A DNA stretch of 64,000 bases from Pezicula radicicola (GCA_003008705.1 PDUO01000067.1:124001-188000); one strand, 5' to 3'; counted from the first letter of the stretch, positions 34,901-45,977 are shown. Notes: generated by a model from the sequence alone, not told the origin. Translations and numbers: made by a program.

Positions 34901-36062
34901 TTAAACTAGGCTTTAGTAGAAATAGACTTGTTTTTAATAAGAGATTCCTTCTTATACTAGATAGTTTTATTAATTAATAATTTTATCTTTAGATTTTTAT
35001 TTAACTTTTTCTAAATTAAATTAATAACTTTCTTCTTTATATACTATCCTTTTAGCTAGTTCTTTTTAACTAGATAATAATAATTATTATACTAATAAAG
35101 ATTACTATATATATAAGAGAATTTAGATTTATATTTAGTAGTTTAATCTAATTAGTCTTAGAATATAATAAATATACTATAGATTACTTTATAAACTTAT
35201 AATAAGGATTTCTAATAGGTTTAAAATTAGTTAATAAGGTTATATAATATTAGAAGATCTTTACCCTTATCTTCTTTTAAAGCTAATTTTAGTTTAAGAG
35301 TTAACTTATATCTAGAATTAATATCTTAGATTATATATATAAAGTTAAATAGAATAAGGTTACTAATAGTTTTTATAATATTAAGATCTTTAGTATTAGT
35401 ATATATAGTTTCTTACTACTAAAGCTATTCTTTAATACCTTACTTTTTCTTAAATATCTTAAGTTTATAAAGCTTTCTAGCTAGTTCTATTCTTTAGGCT
35501 TAATCTAATAGTATAAAATATAATTTTAATATAGTTAATACTTTTTATATTATTATAGAATTATAAATAAGTAAGAGGTACTAAAAGGTTATAAAGTTAT
35601 ATATATATTTTTATATAGATACTAGTATATCTAGTTATTTATTAATTAGTTAAATAAAACGTTTTTATATATTTTATTTAATTTTAAATATTTTATATTA
35701 TTACTTTATAGATTTAATTTCTACTAGAGTTATTATTAGAGTTTAAATAAATACTAGTTAAACTAAAGGGGCTAGAAGTAATAGTTAAGTTAGTAATAAT
35801 AGATTAATATATAACTATACTAGGTTTCTATTACTCTAGGTTAATTTATATACCCTTAGTAACTAATTCTACTAGTCTAAGAAGTTACTAAAAGTAAATA
35901 TAGACTTAGTAGTTATTTTTAATAATTTTATTAAGGTTAGATAAGTTAAATAAGTCTATTTAATATATATAGAACTAAGTAGTTTCTAGGCTACTATTAA
36001 TTTAAATTAAATAATTTAAATAAATTAATTTAATATACTAGTAGTAGTAGAGGACTTATAAC

Positions 36063-36348
36063 TATTACTAATAGTAGAATATATTAATAAATATATAGAT
36101 CGGAAGTTAAGAGATAGTTACTTAATTCTATATAAGTAGGAAAATAAGAGTATATATATATAAACAAGAGTAAGTACTTATTAATACTAAAATAGTATAT
36201 ATAGTATTAGAGAAATAGTCTTCTTATATATAAAACACTTAGAAATTAACTGTCTAACTAATACTATTGTTTTATATATAGTATTAACTAAAGAGAGGCA
36301 AAATTTATAGTTTCTAAAAGAGTAGCAATACTATTATATTTAGTAACA
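36063..36348. repeat. Right LTR of the copia element (286 bp)
   Basis: It starts TATTACTAATAG, a RIP-altered version of the left end TGTTGCTAATAG. It ends in the intact TTAGTAACA, whereas the left copy ends TTAGTAATA. It is followed by the duplicated target ATAAC. Confidence 0.9.
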
Positions 36349-36410
36349 ATAACTCTTCGGGTTGCACAATTCAAAACGTCACTGTTGGAGATGATACGTC
36401 GCCGGTGTGA
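36349..36410 (+). pseudogene. Displaced 3' end of the lipase gene (right target duplication plus original last 18 codons and stop)
   Basis: 36349-36353 is the second ATAAC. From 36354 the frame that would continue the lipase after its Asn416 codon reads SSGCTIQNVTVGDDTSPV and ends at TGA 36408-36410. The stretch has a cysteine and an N-glycosylation site (NVT), as expected for the end of a secreted protein, and has normal GC content in contrast to the transposon. This is direct evidence that the element inserted inside the coding sequence. Confidence 0.88.
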
Positions 36411-37315
36411 GATAAGTTTCGTAGGAAACGGCGACACTAATAAATCAATAATAAACTATTTTAATTTACCTAATTAATTAGTAGCTAACTGTCTTATAGA
36501 AGTTGTACGGTTGTAGGCTTACAATTTCGAGAACGGACAAAAGCTTCTTATTTTGTTACAATAACCTTCTATATAGCCAGTCAATTATAATCGAGGGGTC
36601 TTCTAGCCCACTAGTGTGCCTTGTTCACTGTAGCCTAGCTTTATTTGCTTTAATTCAATTAATTTAGCTGATAAATTGACCATTCTTACTTGACTAAATA
36701 GAAACGCTGTTTTTTTATATTAGAATTGACGTACGATAACTAGGTGGTATCCGTATGCTCTTCACACCTAAAAGTCTTGACTATAATTAAATTTGGCTAC
36801 GATGTTGGTGAGTTTGACAAAAACAATATAATTCCTAACGCTTGTGCTACAATTTATAGAAATCATTAACAGTCATCTATCGGTAGAACTATAGTTTGTA
36901 TACGAGAACATCTTATTAAGCAGGTATTTTGACTAGCCTCGATGCCTGGCCTCCGATATTTAATTTACTGGGTTAGAGATTTACTTAAATAAGTTACTTA
37001 CTATGCCACTGTGCGACTGTTATTTTGGACTCTTAGATATAGTGACATAGTAATGACTTTATATGTAAGCTATATTTGGGTTTCTATACATATAATTTCT
37101 CAATATACATAGCTCTACGTAAGGAAAAGCACATAGTTATTTAAGGCCAAATCTAAGGTATTACAATATCTCATTATCTACGTAATTTTATAAATAGTAG
37201 TACAACAAGCAGTCAAAACTCCTAGTTAAACATCAGGCAAAACATTTTGCTAAATTGGAGACAAAAATAGCGCCTCCGGACCTGAGTGAAAACTAACAAA
37301 AGTCTCCACTACAAG
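36411..37315. other. AT-rich intergenic region right of the transposon block
   Basis: About 900 bp of AT-rich DNA, probably the original lipase 3' flank. No gene or repeat is recognised. Elevated AT content may reflect RIP spreading from the block, but I cannot test that here. Confidence 0.4.
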
Positions 37316-38074
37316 CTAACTGCGACAGGTACAGTAAAAAATAGAGCTTAGGCTAACAACCACAAGCCCAAGGACCTTCGGGCCAAGAAACGTAGCAGCC
37401 CATGCCAGAACAATAGCACCGATACTAGTAATTTGCCAAAGGAGACGCTCAGTTACTGGTGTGAAAGAGAAGTTCTCAGCAAGAAATATGGATGCCGTTG
37501 AATATTATCTAATCTATACTGTATCAATGGTGCTCCTCCTCATTTCGTCGCTGAAGACATGGTGGAAAAATAGATTAAAGCTACTTGTTTCCGCAAGGTC
37601 CTATTCTGGGGTGTTGAAGTGTAGTTTAGGGAGGATTGAGATGAATTGTATACGTTTCTTCGGACTTAAGATAGTGACGGTAGCGGTTCGAAGGTCTAAG
37701 AGCTTATTCAAACAGAAATATTCGATAAATACTGCGCAGCATACGAAGGCCAGAGTGGAAATTTCTAATGTTGATATGAGGAGGTTGGATCCTAAGCGCC
37801 TGAGGGAGTGTACGACAAAGTAGAGAACCTGAACGGACGTGACAACTCTTGCCAATTGATCGTTCTTACTACGTTCTTCCAGATCGTTAATGCGGATATA
37901 AGGAAGTGGGAGTAGGTCCGCTTTCATGAGCGTGATTAAACCATCGAGACGAATAGTAAAACGCACATCATCGTCAAGCTTCAAAATATCCCCATTATCT
38001 TTGTCGAATTGAAGTCCTGGATTTGCGCCTTCTAGTATAAGTTGAAACCCTCTCATTAGGGTTATTCCAGGTTT
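37316..38074 (-). pseudogene. Relic of a fungal multi-pass membrane protein gene (C-terminal parts)
   Basis: Two fragments of what looks like one protein family remain. The first, in an open frame that ends at 37601, reads LKLDDDVRFTIRLDGLITLM, then DLEERSKNDQLARVVTSVQV and STLEISTLAFVCCAVFIEYF. This is a pattern (RSK..LA, a Trp-poor membrane helix, then T.E..TLAF and another helix) seen in large fungal membrane proteins of unknown function. The second, in a different frame at about 37490-37316, reads ENFSFTPVTERLLWQITSIG followed by hydrophobic residues to a stop. The N-terminus and the middle are missing. The relic begins right after the stop codon of the APH-like gene on the same strand, which suggests a deletion joint. 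The family assignment is from memory of the pattern only. Confidence 0.55.
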
Positions 38075-38076
38075 AA

Positions 38077-38989
38077 CTAGAATAAGATTTGGGTCAATCG
38101 TGCATGAACAAGCTGCTCGCAATAATACGGCTTCATTGCCCCAAGTAGTCGTGTCCCCCAATCATTCCGCCAGTCACAAATATAGAACGCCTTTACGAAC
38201 TCCCAGTGCTCTGGAAACCATCCTGCCATTTCCCAATCAATAATCCCCGTCACGTGGCCATCCTTTATCATAATATTATCTGGCCGAAAATCCGCATGTG
38301 TGAAGACAATCTTGTGTTTGTGTGCGGCCAGCATGCCTGTTATATATGGCTTTATGTGGCCCTTATGGGTAGTACAATAGGCATCGATAAGGGTAGCGTT
38401 AAAGTCGTCTTCAGATGGAAAGGGACCTATGTCATTACGGTTACTTTCTCCATTTAACACGTCATTTATAATAAAGGTAGAGCTAAGTACCTTTATTGGG
38501 CTGATACTCCAGAATAACATCCATTACCGGGCCGTTGTTGAGAGATCCAATATAAGTACCTCCCGGCACAGCTCGCAACTGTTCCAGGTAACCTTGAAGC
38601 TCGTGCATTACACGTGACTTCTCGTCGTCGCCCAAATTACCCCATTCCTTCTCTAAAGTCTGACCCTTCACGAAATCTAGAAAAATGTAGGTATCATATT
38701 TTGAAGCCCACTCCTCATCTCGCTCCTCGAATGGCCCATGTGTGTACGCGGCGTAGACCCGCGGTACCGGAATCGATGTGTGATGCCGTACGAACTCCAG
38801 CGTCCTGGCTTCGCTTATATGCACGCTATCTCCGTACTTCATAACCATGGTCGGCGAGATTTTCACGATCTTGACGCCGCCACGCAAGAATACGCGTTCC
38901 TGGGGCATGCCGGACGCAGTTTCGGGGGTGATGAGCTCGAAGTCAGGTGCTTTGATATGTACACTGATCTCTGGGCTTGAAGGGGCCAT
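38077..38989 (-). CDS. Aminoglycoside phosphotransferase (APH)-fold kinase
   Basis: Exons 38989-38491 and 38426-38077 (intron 64 bp) give 282 residues. The N-lobe has RVFLRGGVKIVKISPTMVMK with the candidate ATP-contacting lysine, and the C-lobe has the catalytic loop VFTHADFRPDNIMIKDG (HxDxxxxN) followed by the metal-binding GIIDWEMAGW. The end, PYYCEQLVHARLTQILF, is the usual end of this fungal subfamily. Members are expanded in fungi. They phosphorylate small hydroxylated molecules or proteins, and most have no known substrate; antibiotic resistance should not be assumed. Its stop abuts the membrane-protein relic. Confidence 0.88.
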
Positions 38990-39403
38990 GGTAGCGATCG
39001 CTGGAGTTGGGGGGCAGACACCAGATTTGCAAATATGTTAGTTTATCTTAGGGTACTCAGACGCTTCGGCAAGAGGATTTAACCTAAAACAGCTAGACCA
39101 CAAAATAGACCACTATATGGATGATTATCCCCTGGCTGGGTACTACAGGTAACTAAACTCGGCGACGACGTTAGCTTGGCGAGCATGTCAAAATATTACT
39201 GGCGTAAATTATATATATCTAGTTGTGGCAACAAAGTATACGACACCCCCTCTGGATATCCATCCAGCCTTCTGGGCCCGAAATGCAAGTTCATGTTGTC
39301 CTCTACCCTACAATTTCCTTTGCCAATTGGGTTGCGAAAGTTTCGAGTATTATAGCCACTTTCAGCCCTTCAAAATTTAACCACACATTCCCTTGAATAT
39401 CCC
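38990..39403. other. Intergenic region
   Basis: About 410 bp between the 3' end of the second methyltransferase gene and the start of the APH-like gene, both on the minus strand. It should contain the APH promoter. Nothing specific is seen. Confidence 0.4.
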
Positions 39404-41157
39404 TCAAATGTTGACTGTTCTCGGCTTTTGTGCATAAACCACATAACTAACATGCATTGTTAGTAAAAATATAGTAAAAGGGAATAAAAGGGTCTTACAT
39501 GGGCCAGTATGAATGAATTCGAATGTCCTTCATTTCTCTCCTCACATCTATAAGAAAGATCTCAAGTTGTTGGCTTGTCCAACCCAAGCCACGCGTGAAT
39601 AAGGCTACGCTAAGACCAGTCAAGGAACTTGTGAAGTTCTCAAGAGTCCAAAGACCTACAGATATCAGTTCGAAATTGACTTCCATGGAGAAAGGAACCT
39701 TACCAACTTCCTTGTGTTTCTTGTCTGCTGGCCACCTATTCTGCGGCCATTTATATATTCTCTCCGTTACACCAATAAATCCTGTACTACGAAGCAGATC
39801 TTTGTAGGTTTCTGCTGTGTTGAGAGGACAGCCTAGGTTGATACTTGCCTCTAGCATCAACCGACCCCATTTAGATAGGGCACTGTCCTCGGATAAAGTG
39901 GAGTCATCCGAGCGATTTGGAAATGATACATCTATCATTTCAATCCAACCGCCAGGATGGAGGTTTCTTGCGACTGTTAGACGCTTGATACAGGTACGAG
40001 AAGAAAACTTACTCATAGCATTTGGCAATGAATCCAGGCCAGTCTTGGAAGCTACCAGTCATCATCCTGGAGTGAATAAAGTCAAACTTCTGAGTAAAAG
40101 TCCATGGCTTTTCCAGATCGTCAATCTCCCAGACAACATTTGGTGGCACACTACAGCTTGTTAGTGTTGCTTCGATAAGTCAAGGAGTTTTGGCATACTA
40201 GAGTGGCTGAATCGGTGAAACATCAACACCAATGATCTATAAATGTCACGGTGTTAGAATAAATGCAGAGTTTGGAATACACTCGAGTGGCATACCACTG
40301 CTTCAGGATGCTCCTCGGCTACACAAGATCAGTAATGTCTTTACATTCAACCACGTCTAAACTCACCAAAGTCGATGGCCCAGATACCAGTTCCTGTTCC
40401 AACATCCAATACACGGTGAACTTTCCCAATTGGGCATACGGCCAATTGGTTGTCAAAAGTCAAAGAGAGTAAATGATGTTGAAAATCAAGTCGATCCATT
40501 TCAGGCTTGCTGAGTGTGAGCGGAATAGACGTCCACAGCGGTATTTTAGAATGAATATACCTCGTCATTTGGTAAAACATAAGCTGCGATTTATTAGTCC
40601 CGTTCATAGAAAAGTGGACTAAGTAGCTGGTGGACTGACTTCGGCTGCCATACCCGTTATACGTTCTCCCGTTCTCTTCTCGGAACCTCATAATACTGGA
40701 CATGATCGATGCTGTACTGCTCATATCATCTCCCTATATGCACAACGCACGAGTTAAGATTCAGCCCAACATGGGAAATTGTTCTTTTCGCACCTGACCA
40801 AGAGCCGAGTCGTTGTCTCGAAAATCATCATAATCAAGCAGACTCTGAGAGGGGAGTTAGTTTTATCCGTAAGAAACTAGGCAATCTCCAAGGAAGCCGC
40901 ACATCGGCATCTGGAACTATATCATCCTCTTCCTCTGCATTCTCCTCAGTCCTTTCTTCTTCACTCGCATACGAGTCTAGTGGCGTATCCTGCTGCATCT
41001 GTGGATGGGACGGACAAGATTGCGCCATCTGAAAGCCACCATACCCCTGAGGAGTAGGAGATGGCGCTTGCTCGTTAGCTTCTTGGCTTTGAGGGTGAGG
41101 CCACGAAGCTTGGTCTGGGTCTCGATCTTGATCCGGTTGCGGTGGCAACATCGTCAA
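39404..41157 (-). CDS. LaeA-like SAM-dependent methyltransferase, 10 exons
   Basis: Model, downward: 41157-40903, 40844-40794, 40733-40640, 40583-40561, 40505-40367, 40318-40296, 40236-40199, 40150-40013, 39966-39499 and 39446-39404; 1272 nt, 423 residues. A Pro/Gln-rich acidic leader of about 100 residues precedes the conserved REENGRTYNGYG and YVLPNDEPEMDRLDFQHH blocks, the SAM site RVLDVGTGTGIWAIDF, VIIGVDVSP, and NLHPGGWIEMIDV. The final small exon gives YVVYAQKP, the family's usual end; without it the frame would stop early at 39495. It has two 23-nt exons. Divergently transcribed from the P450 gene 618 bp away, which hints at shared control. The substrate is unknown. Confidence 0.86.
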
Positions 41158-41775
41158 GACTTCAAGTGATATGCTGGGAATGATTCTTCAAATAAAGACG
41201 TCTTGAGGCTGGAAAGTTGGACTTTATCTTGAGTGGGTTTCTTGCCGATTAAGACGTCTTTTGCACTACGATGCTTCGGTGTGTGTGTGTACGTATTTTC
41301 TTTTTCGAGAACGCACGCAAGCAGCAAATCCACCAAGTTGATGGGCATCCATGTAACGAAAGTTACCAGTGATCTTCAGCGAGTGTTACTGTGCTGCCAT
41401 CACGTACACACCTCGATGTGATATTTGGACAGGAATATAGGGACATAAATACTGTGAAAAAGATGTTTGTTGTCTTAAGAAAGATGGATCTGAGTTGCGG
41501 TAGGTTTCTCGACCGTCTTCCTTGAAAGGTGGACTGTGGACGGGCCGTACGGAAGGCCGATCTTCTCCTTGGCAGCGGGGGGATTTCCCGTCACACTAGG
41601 ACAAGAGCTGCATCCCCGGCGATGTCGAAAACTTGGTGTTGTCAATATGATAGCGGTGCAGTAGGTAATCACTAAGGTAAGTACTAAATTAATGTGGCTT
41701 GCGTTATGGAATCCTTTCCTTTGATAAGGCCAATTCCTTTCTCATGGGTCAACTTTCCTCTTGCACTCCACCATC
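41158..41775. promoter_or_regulatory. Bidirectional upstream region of methyltransferase and P450 genes
   Basis: A 618-bp interval between divergent genes, with a CT/GT-rich stretch (GTGTGTGTGT at about 41280-41290). A shared promoter is plausible from layout alone. Confidence 0.45.
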
Positions 41776-43610
41776 ATGATCTTCACCATGGCAAAGCTGC
41801 TGTTGGCAGTGTGCGCACTCCTTGTGGTTGCTATTGTACAGCGTTTTCGAACTTGGTTGCGCTTGCGATATGTCCCCGGACCCTTTTCTGCCGGCTTTTC
41901 AGAGTTATGGCTTATTAAAAAGACCCGAGGGGGCAGGGTACATATGGAGACTGCAGAAGGTCTTAGTCCTCCCAAAATATTCTAGAAGAAGCAATACTGA
42001 TATAGTATTTCTGCATAGTCTGTGAGAAATACGGTACATTACTCTCGCCGGTGGACGCTGAAGTGAGATCTGATGAACATCAGGATCCGTTGTTCGAATT
42101 GGTCCCAACGAACTTATCACGAGTGACCCAGACGTCTTAAGACACATGCTTAACACGAAATCCCCGTACCGACGGTCGAATTGGTACGATGCTCTACGAA
42201 TTGATCCTACCCATGACAATGTCCTCAGCGAAAGAGACAACGAAAAGCATTCTACTCTTCGACTTAAAATGGCAGCGGGGGTAAGCTCTTGGAAGCTTTT
42301 AGGCGTTGTGGCCCATCAGTCATTGATGTGAATCTAGTACTCTGGGAAAGAAAATGAGCATCTGGAATTATCAATCGATCAGAATATAGCGAACCTGATA
42401 CACCTCCTCAAGACGAAATACCTCTCCACAGACACCGAATTCAAACCCATGGACTTTGCACAGAAAGCACAATTCTTTACTTTGGATGTCATTAGCGACA
42501 TTGCCTTCGGGAAAGCATTTGGATATCTAGATCAGGATGAGGATGTATTTTCATACATCAAGACGACAGAAGACACGATACCTATAATGATCTTGGTAGG
42601 CGCACTTCCTTGGCTCGCTCAAATCATCCAATCTCGACTACTGAAGCGTTTCATGCCCTCTGATAAAGATGTATATGGCCTAGGACGAGTTATGGGTGTA
42701 GCCAAGCTTGTAGTCAGCGAAAGGTTCGGACCAAATAAAAAGGTTCAGAGAGATATGCTCGGTTCATTTGTGAAGCATGGTCTAACCCAACGGGAAGCGG
42801 AATCAGAAACACTTATGCAAATGTAGTTTTCCCCAATACTCCACGTGCTACCCGCTTTCCAGCTTCTGAGGTTACTAACGCCACCAATAGTCTCGCCGGT
42901 AATACAACATTCTAGAACGGCTTACATGTGTCACCCTTGATCCTAACCAGGTATATTAATAGGTTCGGATACCACCGCATCGGCGATACGTGCAACCCTC
43001 CTTTACATTACCACCAATCCTAACGTTCAGAGCAAACTACTTGCCGAAATTTCGAACTCTTCCATCTCCTCGCCAATAACCGACGCTGAAGCACGCAAGA
43101 TGCCCTATCTACAAGCTGTCCTCAAGGAAGGGCTTAGGATATTCCCACCTGTCACAGGTCTCATGTTTAAAGATGTGCCGGCTGGTGGTGATACTGTAAA
43201 CGGTTACTACCTCCCTGAAAATACCAAGTTGGGCTATTGTGCTTTTGGATTGATGCTCGACACTAAGTTATGGGGCGATGATGCTAAGATGTTCAGGCCA
43301 GAGCGCTGGATGGAAGGTAGTGTAGAGGAAATTCGAAGGAAGGAGTCAAATCTTGATCTTGTTTTTGGATATGGAAGATGGCAATGCTTAGGTAAGAGTG
43401 TGGCTCAGATAGAGCTGAATAAGGTACTCGTTGAGGTACGTCATTTCCCCAGCTCCAACTATGCTTGATTTCTAACATAGAATAAAGCTCTTGAGGCACT
43501 TCGAATTCACTATTGTGAACCCTCAAGAGCCGTGGAAGTCATTTAGTGCGGGTATCTTTATCATACGTGATATGTGGATGAGAGTCACTAAGCGAGAGCC
43601 AGTGCTCTAA
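41776..43610 (+). CDS. Cytochrome P450 monooxygenase (pisatin demethylase-like), with an 8-nt micro-exon
   Basis: Exons 41776-41959, 42019-42033, 42084-42280, 42338-42822, 42891-42898, 42963-43435 and 43488-43610 total 1485 nt, 494 residues, a normal P450 length. An N-terminal membrane anchor (AKLLLAVCALLVVAIVQRF) is followed by the proline hinge YVPGPF, VVRIGPNELITSDPDV, the I-helix oxygen-binding motif QILAGSDTTASAIR, the K-helix ExxR (KEGLR), the PERW region and the heme-binding loop FGYGRWQCLGKSVA with the proximal cysteine. The I-helix motif can only be assembled through an 8-nt exon (TCTCGCCG) that completes ILAG. The first donor (GTCTTA) is non-consensus. It acts at the ER. The heme loop resembles pisatin demethylase and related detoxifying or secondary-metabolism P450s; the substrate is unknown. 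Confidence 0.88.
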
Positions 43611-43826
43611 ACATTGTAACGATGAAGTTGTGTATATATTTGGGAGATGACTTAATGATTAGTGAGTAATTCTTCGAGATGTAGTTTTCCTTTTATTTTG
43701 TAATATACTCGGGTGTTTCCTGACAGTCTTATCGCTTAAATCCCTGCTATTTTATAGAAGTAATGAACAACGCATTTACGTTAGAGAAACGAGAAAAATG
43801 TTACCATCAATTAATTACCTTACACC
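43611..43826. other. Short convergent intergenic region
   Basis: 216 bp between the stop codons of the P450 and ferric reductase genes. Their 3' untranslated regions probably overlap. Confidence 0.5.
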
Positions 43827-45977
43827 TTACCACGAAAATGCCTCGACCTCCAACTTAAACACCGTCTTTCCACTTCCACCTCTTCCCAATCCAGCTACTC
43901 CAGCTCTGACATTATCACACATTCCCCCAGGCCCACACACAACAACACCAACCTTCCCATACCCAGCTTGTGCCTCACTTCTCAATAATGTCTCTATATT
44001 CAATCGCTCCTCAATCACTATCTCCTTATCCGCCACATCCCTCAACACGGTATCCAGCTCCTTGACCAGTGCCTCCGCGCTCGACTTGACGCTCCACACC
44101 AACTTGACATTCGGATGCGCATGAATCCACGGCATGAGACCCGTGATCCCAATACCACCACCAATCAACAATACATGATCACATTTCATAATTTCCGAGC
44201 TTGAGTGGTACGGGTACGGACCATCAAGTAACGTCAGCAATCGGCCATGCGACTTCAACAACTTCGTCAACCCAGCATACTTCTTGATAATCAACGTCAC
44301 TCCTGAAGTGTCCACCACTCCAGCAGCATTATGCGCCACACTCGCTTCTAACACCTTACCCGTCGATTTTTCCACGTCACGACCATCATCCGCCGAGGAG
44401 TGTCTCAACGACGCCGACGTCCGTCCAAGTGCATGTTTGTAGCCTCGGAACATGGCTGTCGAGTTGATGGAAAATGGATGGTTCTCCCATGGTCGTAGGG
44501 GGTCGAGCGTTGGGAAATACGCATATGCTACATAGCCCGGCCTGCTAGGCCAACGCACGCCTTGAACATCTACTCGCACATGATCCGGGCCTATTTCTGT
44601 GACAACAGCGTGCCGAATGCCATTCTTGGCTATGCGGAGCATGCGGAGCAGACGGTCGAAGAACCATACCGCGCAGGCGGCGTACAGCCAGTTGTCGTAG
44701 AAGTTGTGACCCCACATGAGAACGACGTGGTACCAGCAGCCGACGATAACGAAGACGGAGAGGAGAATGTGCAGGATGAGAAAGGCTTCGTAAGCGAGGC
44801 GACGGAAGTAGATATGGCTAAGGATGAGCATGGCGCAGGTGAGAACGGTAGCGACGATACCCCATAACCAGTAGGGCTTCGTGGACTCGGTTGGGTAGCT
44901 GCCAGTGCCCTTGTATGTCAGCAGCAAGGTGATGCTGTGCACAATGGCCTGGATGGCGAAGATGCGGGCAACCCAGCGGTGTAGCAGGATGTAGGTCGAG
45001 TAGGACCAGTTTGTGATCCAGAGGAGGAAGTTGTTGCGGTTGGAGAAGAGGATAAGGAGAGGGAGGAGGGCAAAACCGATATGTCCAGTGCGGTAGCCGA
45101 TGTACGCCAGGGTTTCCTCTCTAGGCCCGAAGCCCCATGGATGGGGTTGCGAGCGGGAGTAGTTGACGGCGCTAAGGACGAGGTTAAGAATGAAGAACAT
45201 GGCGATATACAGGGCTTGTCCAACGGTGGGGGCGTTGCCTAGAAGCCATGGTAGAGGGCGAACGTGATAAGTCCCGATGGTAGAGGGATAAACTAGATAT
45301 GGCTTGATTTTATCAAGAACAGTAGCCATGAACGGGAGATAGGCAAGCAGGGTAAAGAAGATAGGAGTGCCGAAACCAATCGTTAGGAGAACGAAGCTAC
45401 ATGCCCATCAGTTGCTGAATTGAATAGTCATAAATTCGAGCTTTGCTTACATGTATCTCGCTTGAAGCATCTCCAAATGGTTAAACATGACCATAAACTT
45501 GCTCTGTATTTCATAGGTTGCCGTACTAACCATCACGGTCTGATTCAAGATACTTTTGGAGCTGGAGTTGAACTCGACCATCGGCATTTCCCCAACCTCT
45601 TCAAGCGCTCTCGAATAGCCCCACTTAGGCACGACAGCGGCATCGCCAGTCATCTTTGTGGTCCAAAATTTCTCCCTCTGCCAGGTAGGTACCTTGATAG
45701 GGTTGCATGTCGAATTCATACAGTACGCTAAGGTTGTCAAAAAGGCTGTGTCGCTGGCGTAGCATTCTGAGGACGACGTCCCGTCCGTAGAGGTACATGA
45801 AAGCGGGGCGCTAGAGATGGCGTTGGTACATGCGAATCCGCAGACCGGGTCATACCAACTGAAACCATAACCTGGGAATTTTGGGGACTCAAGGTGGGCG
45901 AGGGTAGAGTAAATAAAGAAAGAGTGGGTGAGGAGAACTAGTGATAGCTTCATAATATTATCTATCATCAACACCAA
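43827..45977 (-). CDS. Ferric/cupric reductase transmembrane protein (FRE/NOX-like)
   Basis: Exons 45977-45451 and 45396-43827 (intron 54 bp) give 698 residues from the first ATG; a start at the later MKLSLV (45953) is equally good for a signal peptide. The exoplasmic N-terminal part has paired cysteines (CGFACTNA, CTSTDG, CYAS, CMNSTC). The ferric-reductase membrane domain follows, with heme-type histidines in GHIGFALLPLL, LHRWVARIFAIQAIVHS and LILHILLSVFVIVGCWYH. An FAD-binding domain (HPFSIN) and NADPH-binding motifs (GGGIGITGLMPW and VCGPGGMCD) come next, and the protein ends in the usual VEAFSW. It should reduce extracellular Fe(III) or Cu(II) with cytosolic NADPH at the plasma membrane. 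No iron permease or multicopper oxidase is adjacent. Confidence 0.92.

Larger units (their letters stand above)
24042..36348 (-). mobile_element. Full-length RIP-degraded Ty1/copia LTR retrotransposon, split by a nested gypsy element
   Basis: The element has 286-bp LTRs at both ends and an exact ATAAC duplication. Outer ends are preserved as TGTTGCTAA and TTAGTAACA, an imperfect inverted repeat. Reading the minus strand near 33600-33480, the decayed frame still spells a pattern close to the conserved copia stretch between integrase and reverse transcriptase (a GYLVGY..STNI..I..PS.NKVI signature). Near 24930 an RNase H-like pattern (STEAE type) is visible. So the element runs right to left and its reverse transcriptase region is interrupted by the insert at 25234-31920. 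Stops fill all frames. Without the insert and its duplication it is about 5.6 kb, normal for copia. It is inactive. Confidence 0.9.

Noticed and set aside
24328..36062. Genes inside the AT-rich block
   Set aside because: All frames are filled with stops; the recognisable protein patterns belong to decayed retrotransposon polyproteins.
37461..37823. 120-codon open frame on the plus strand
   Set aside because: It is the antisense of the membrane-protein relic, which has better family-like patterns.
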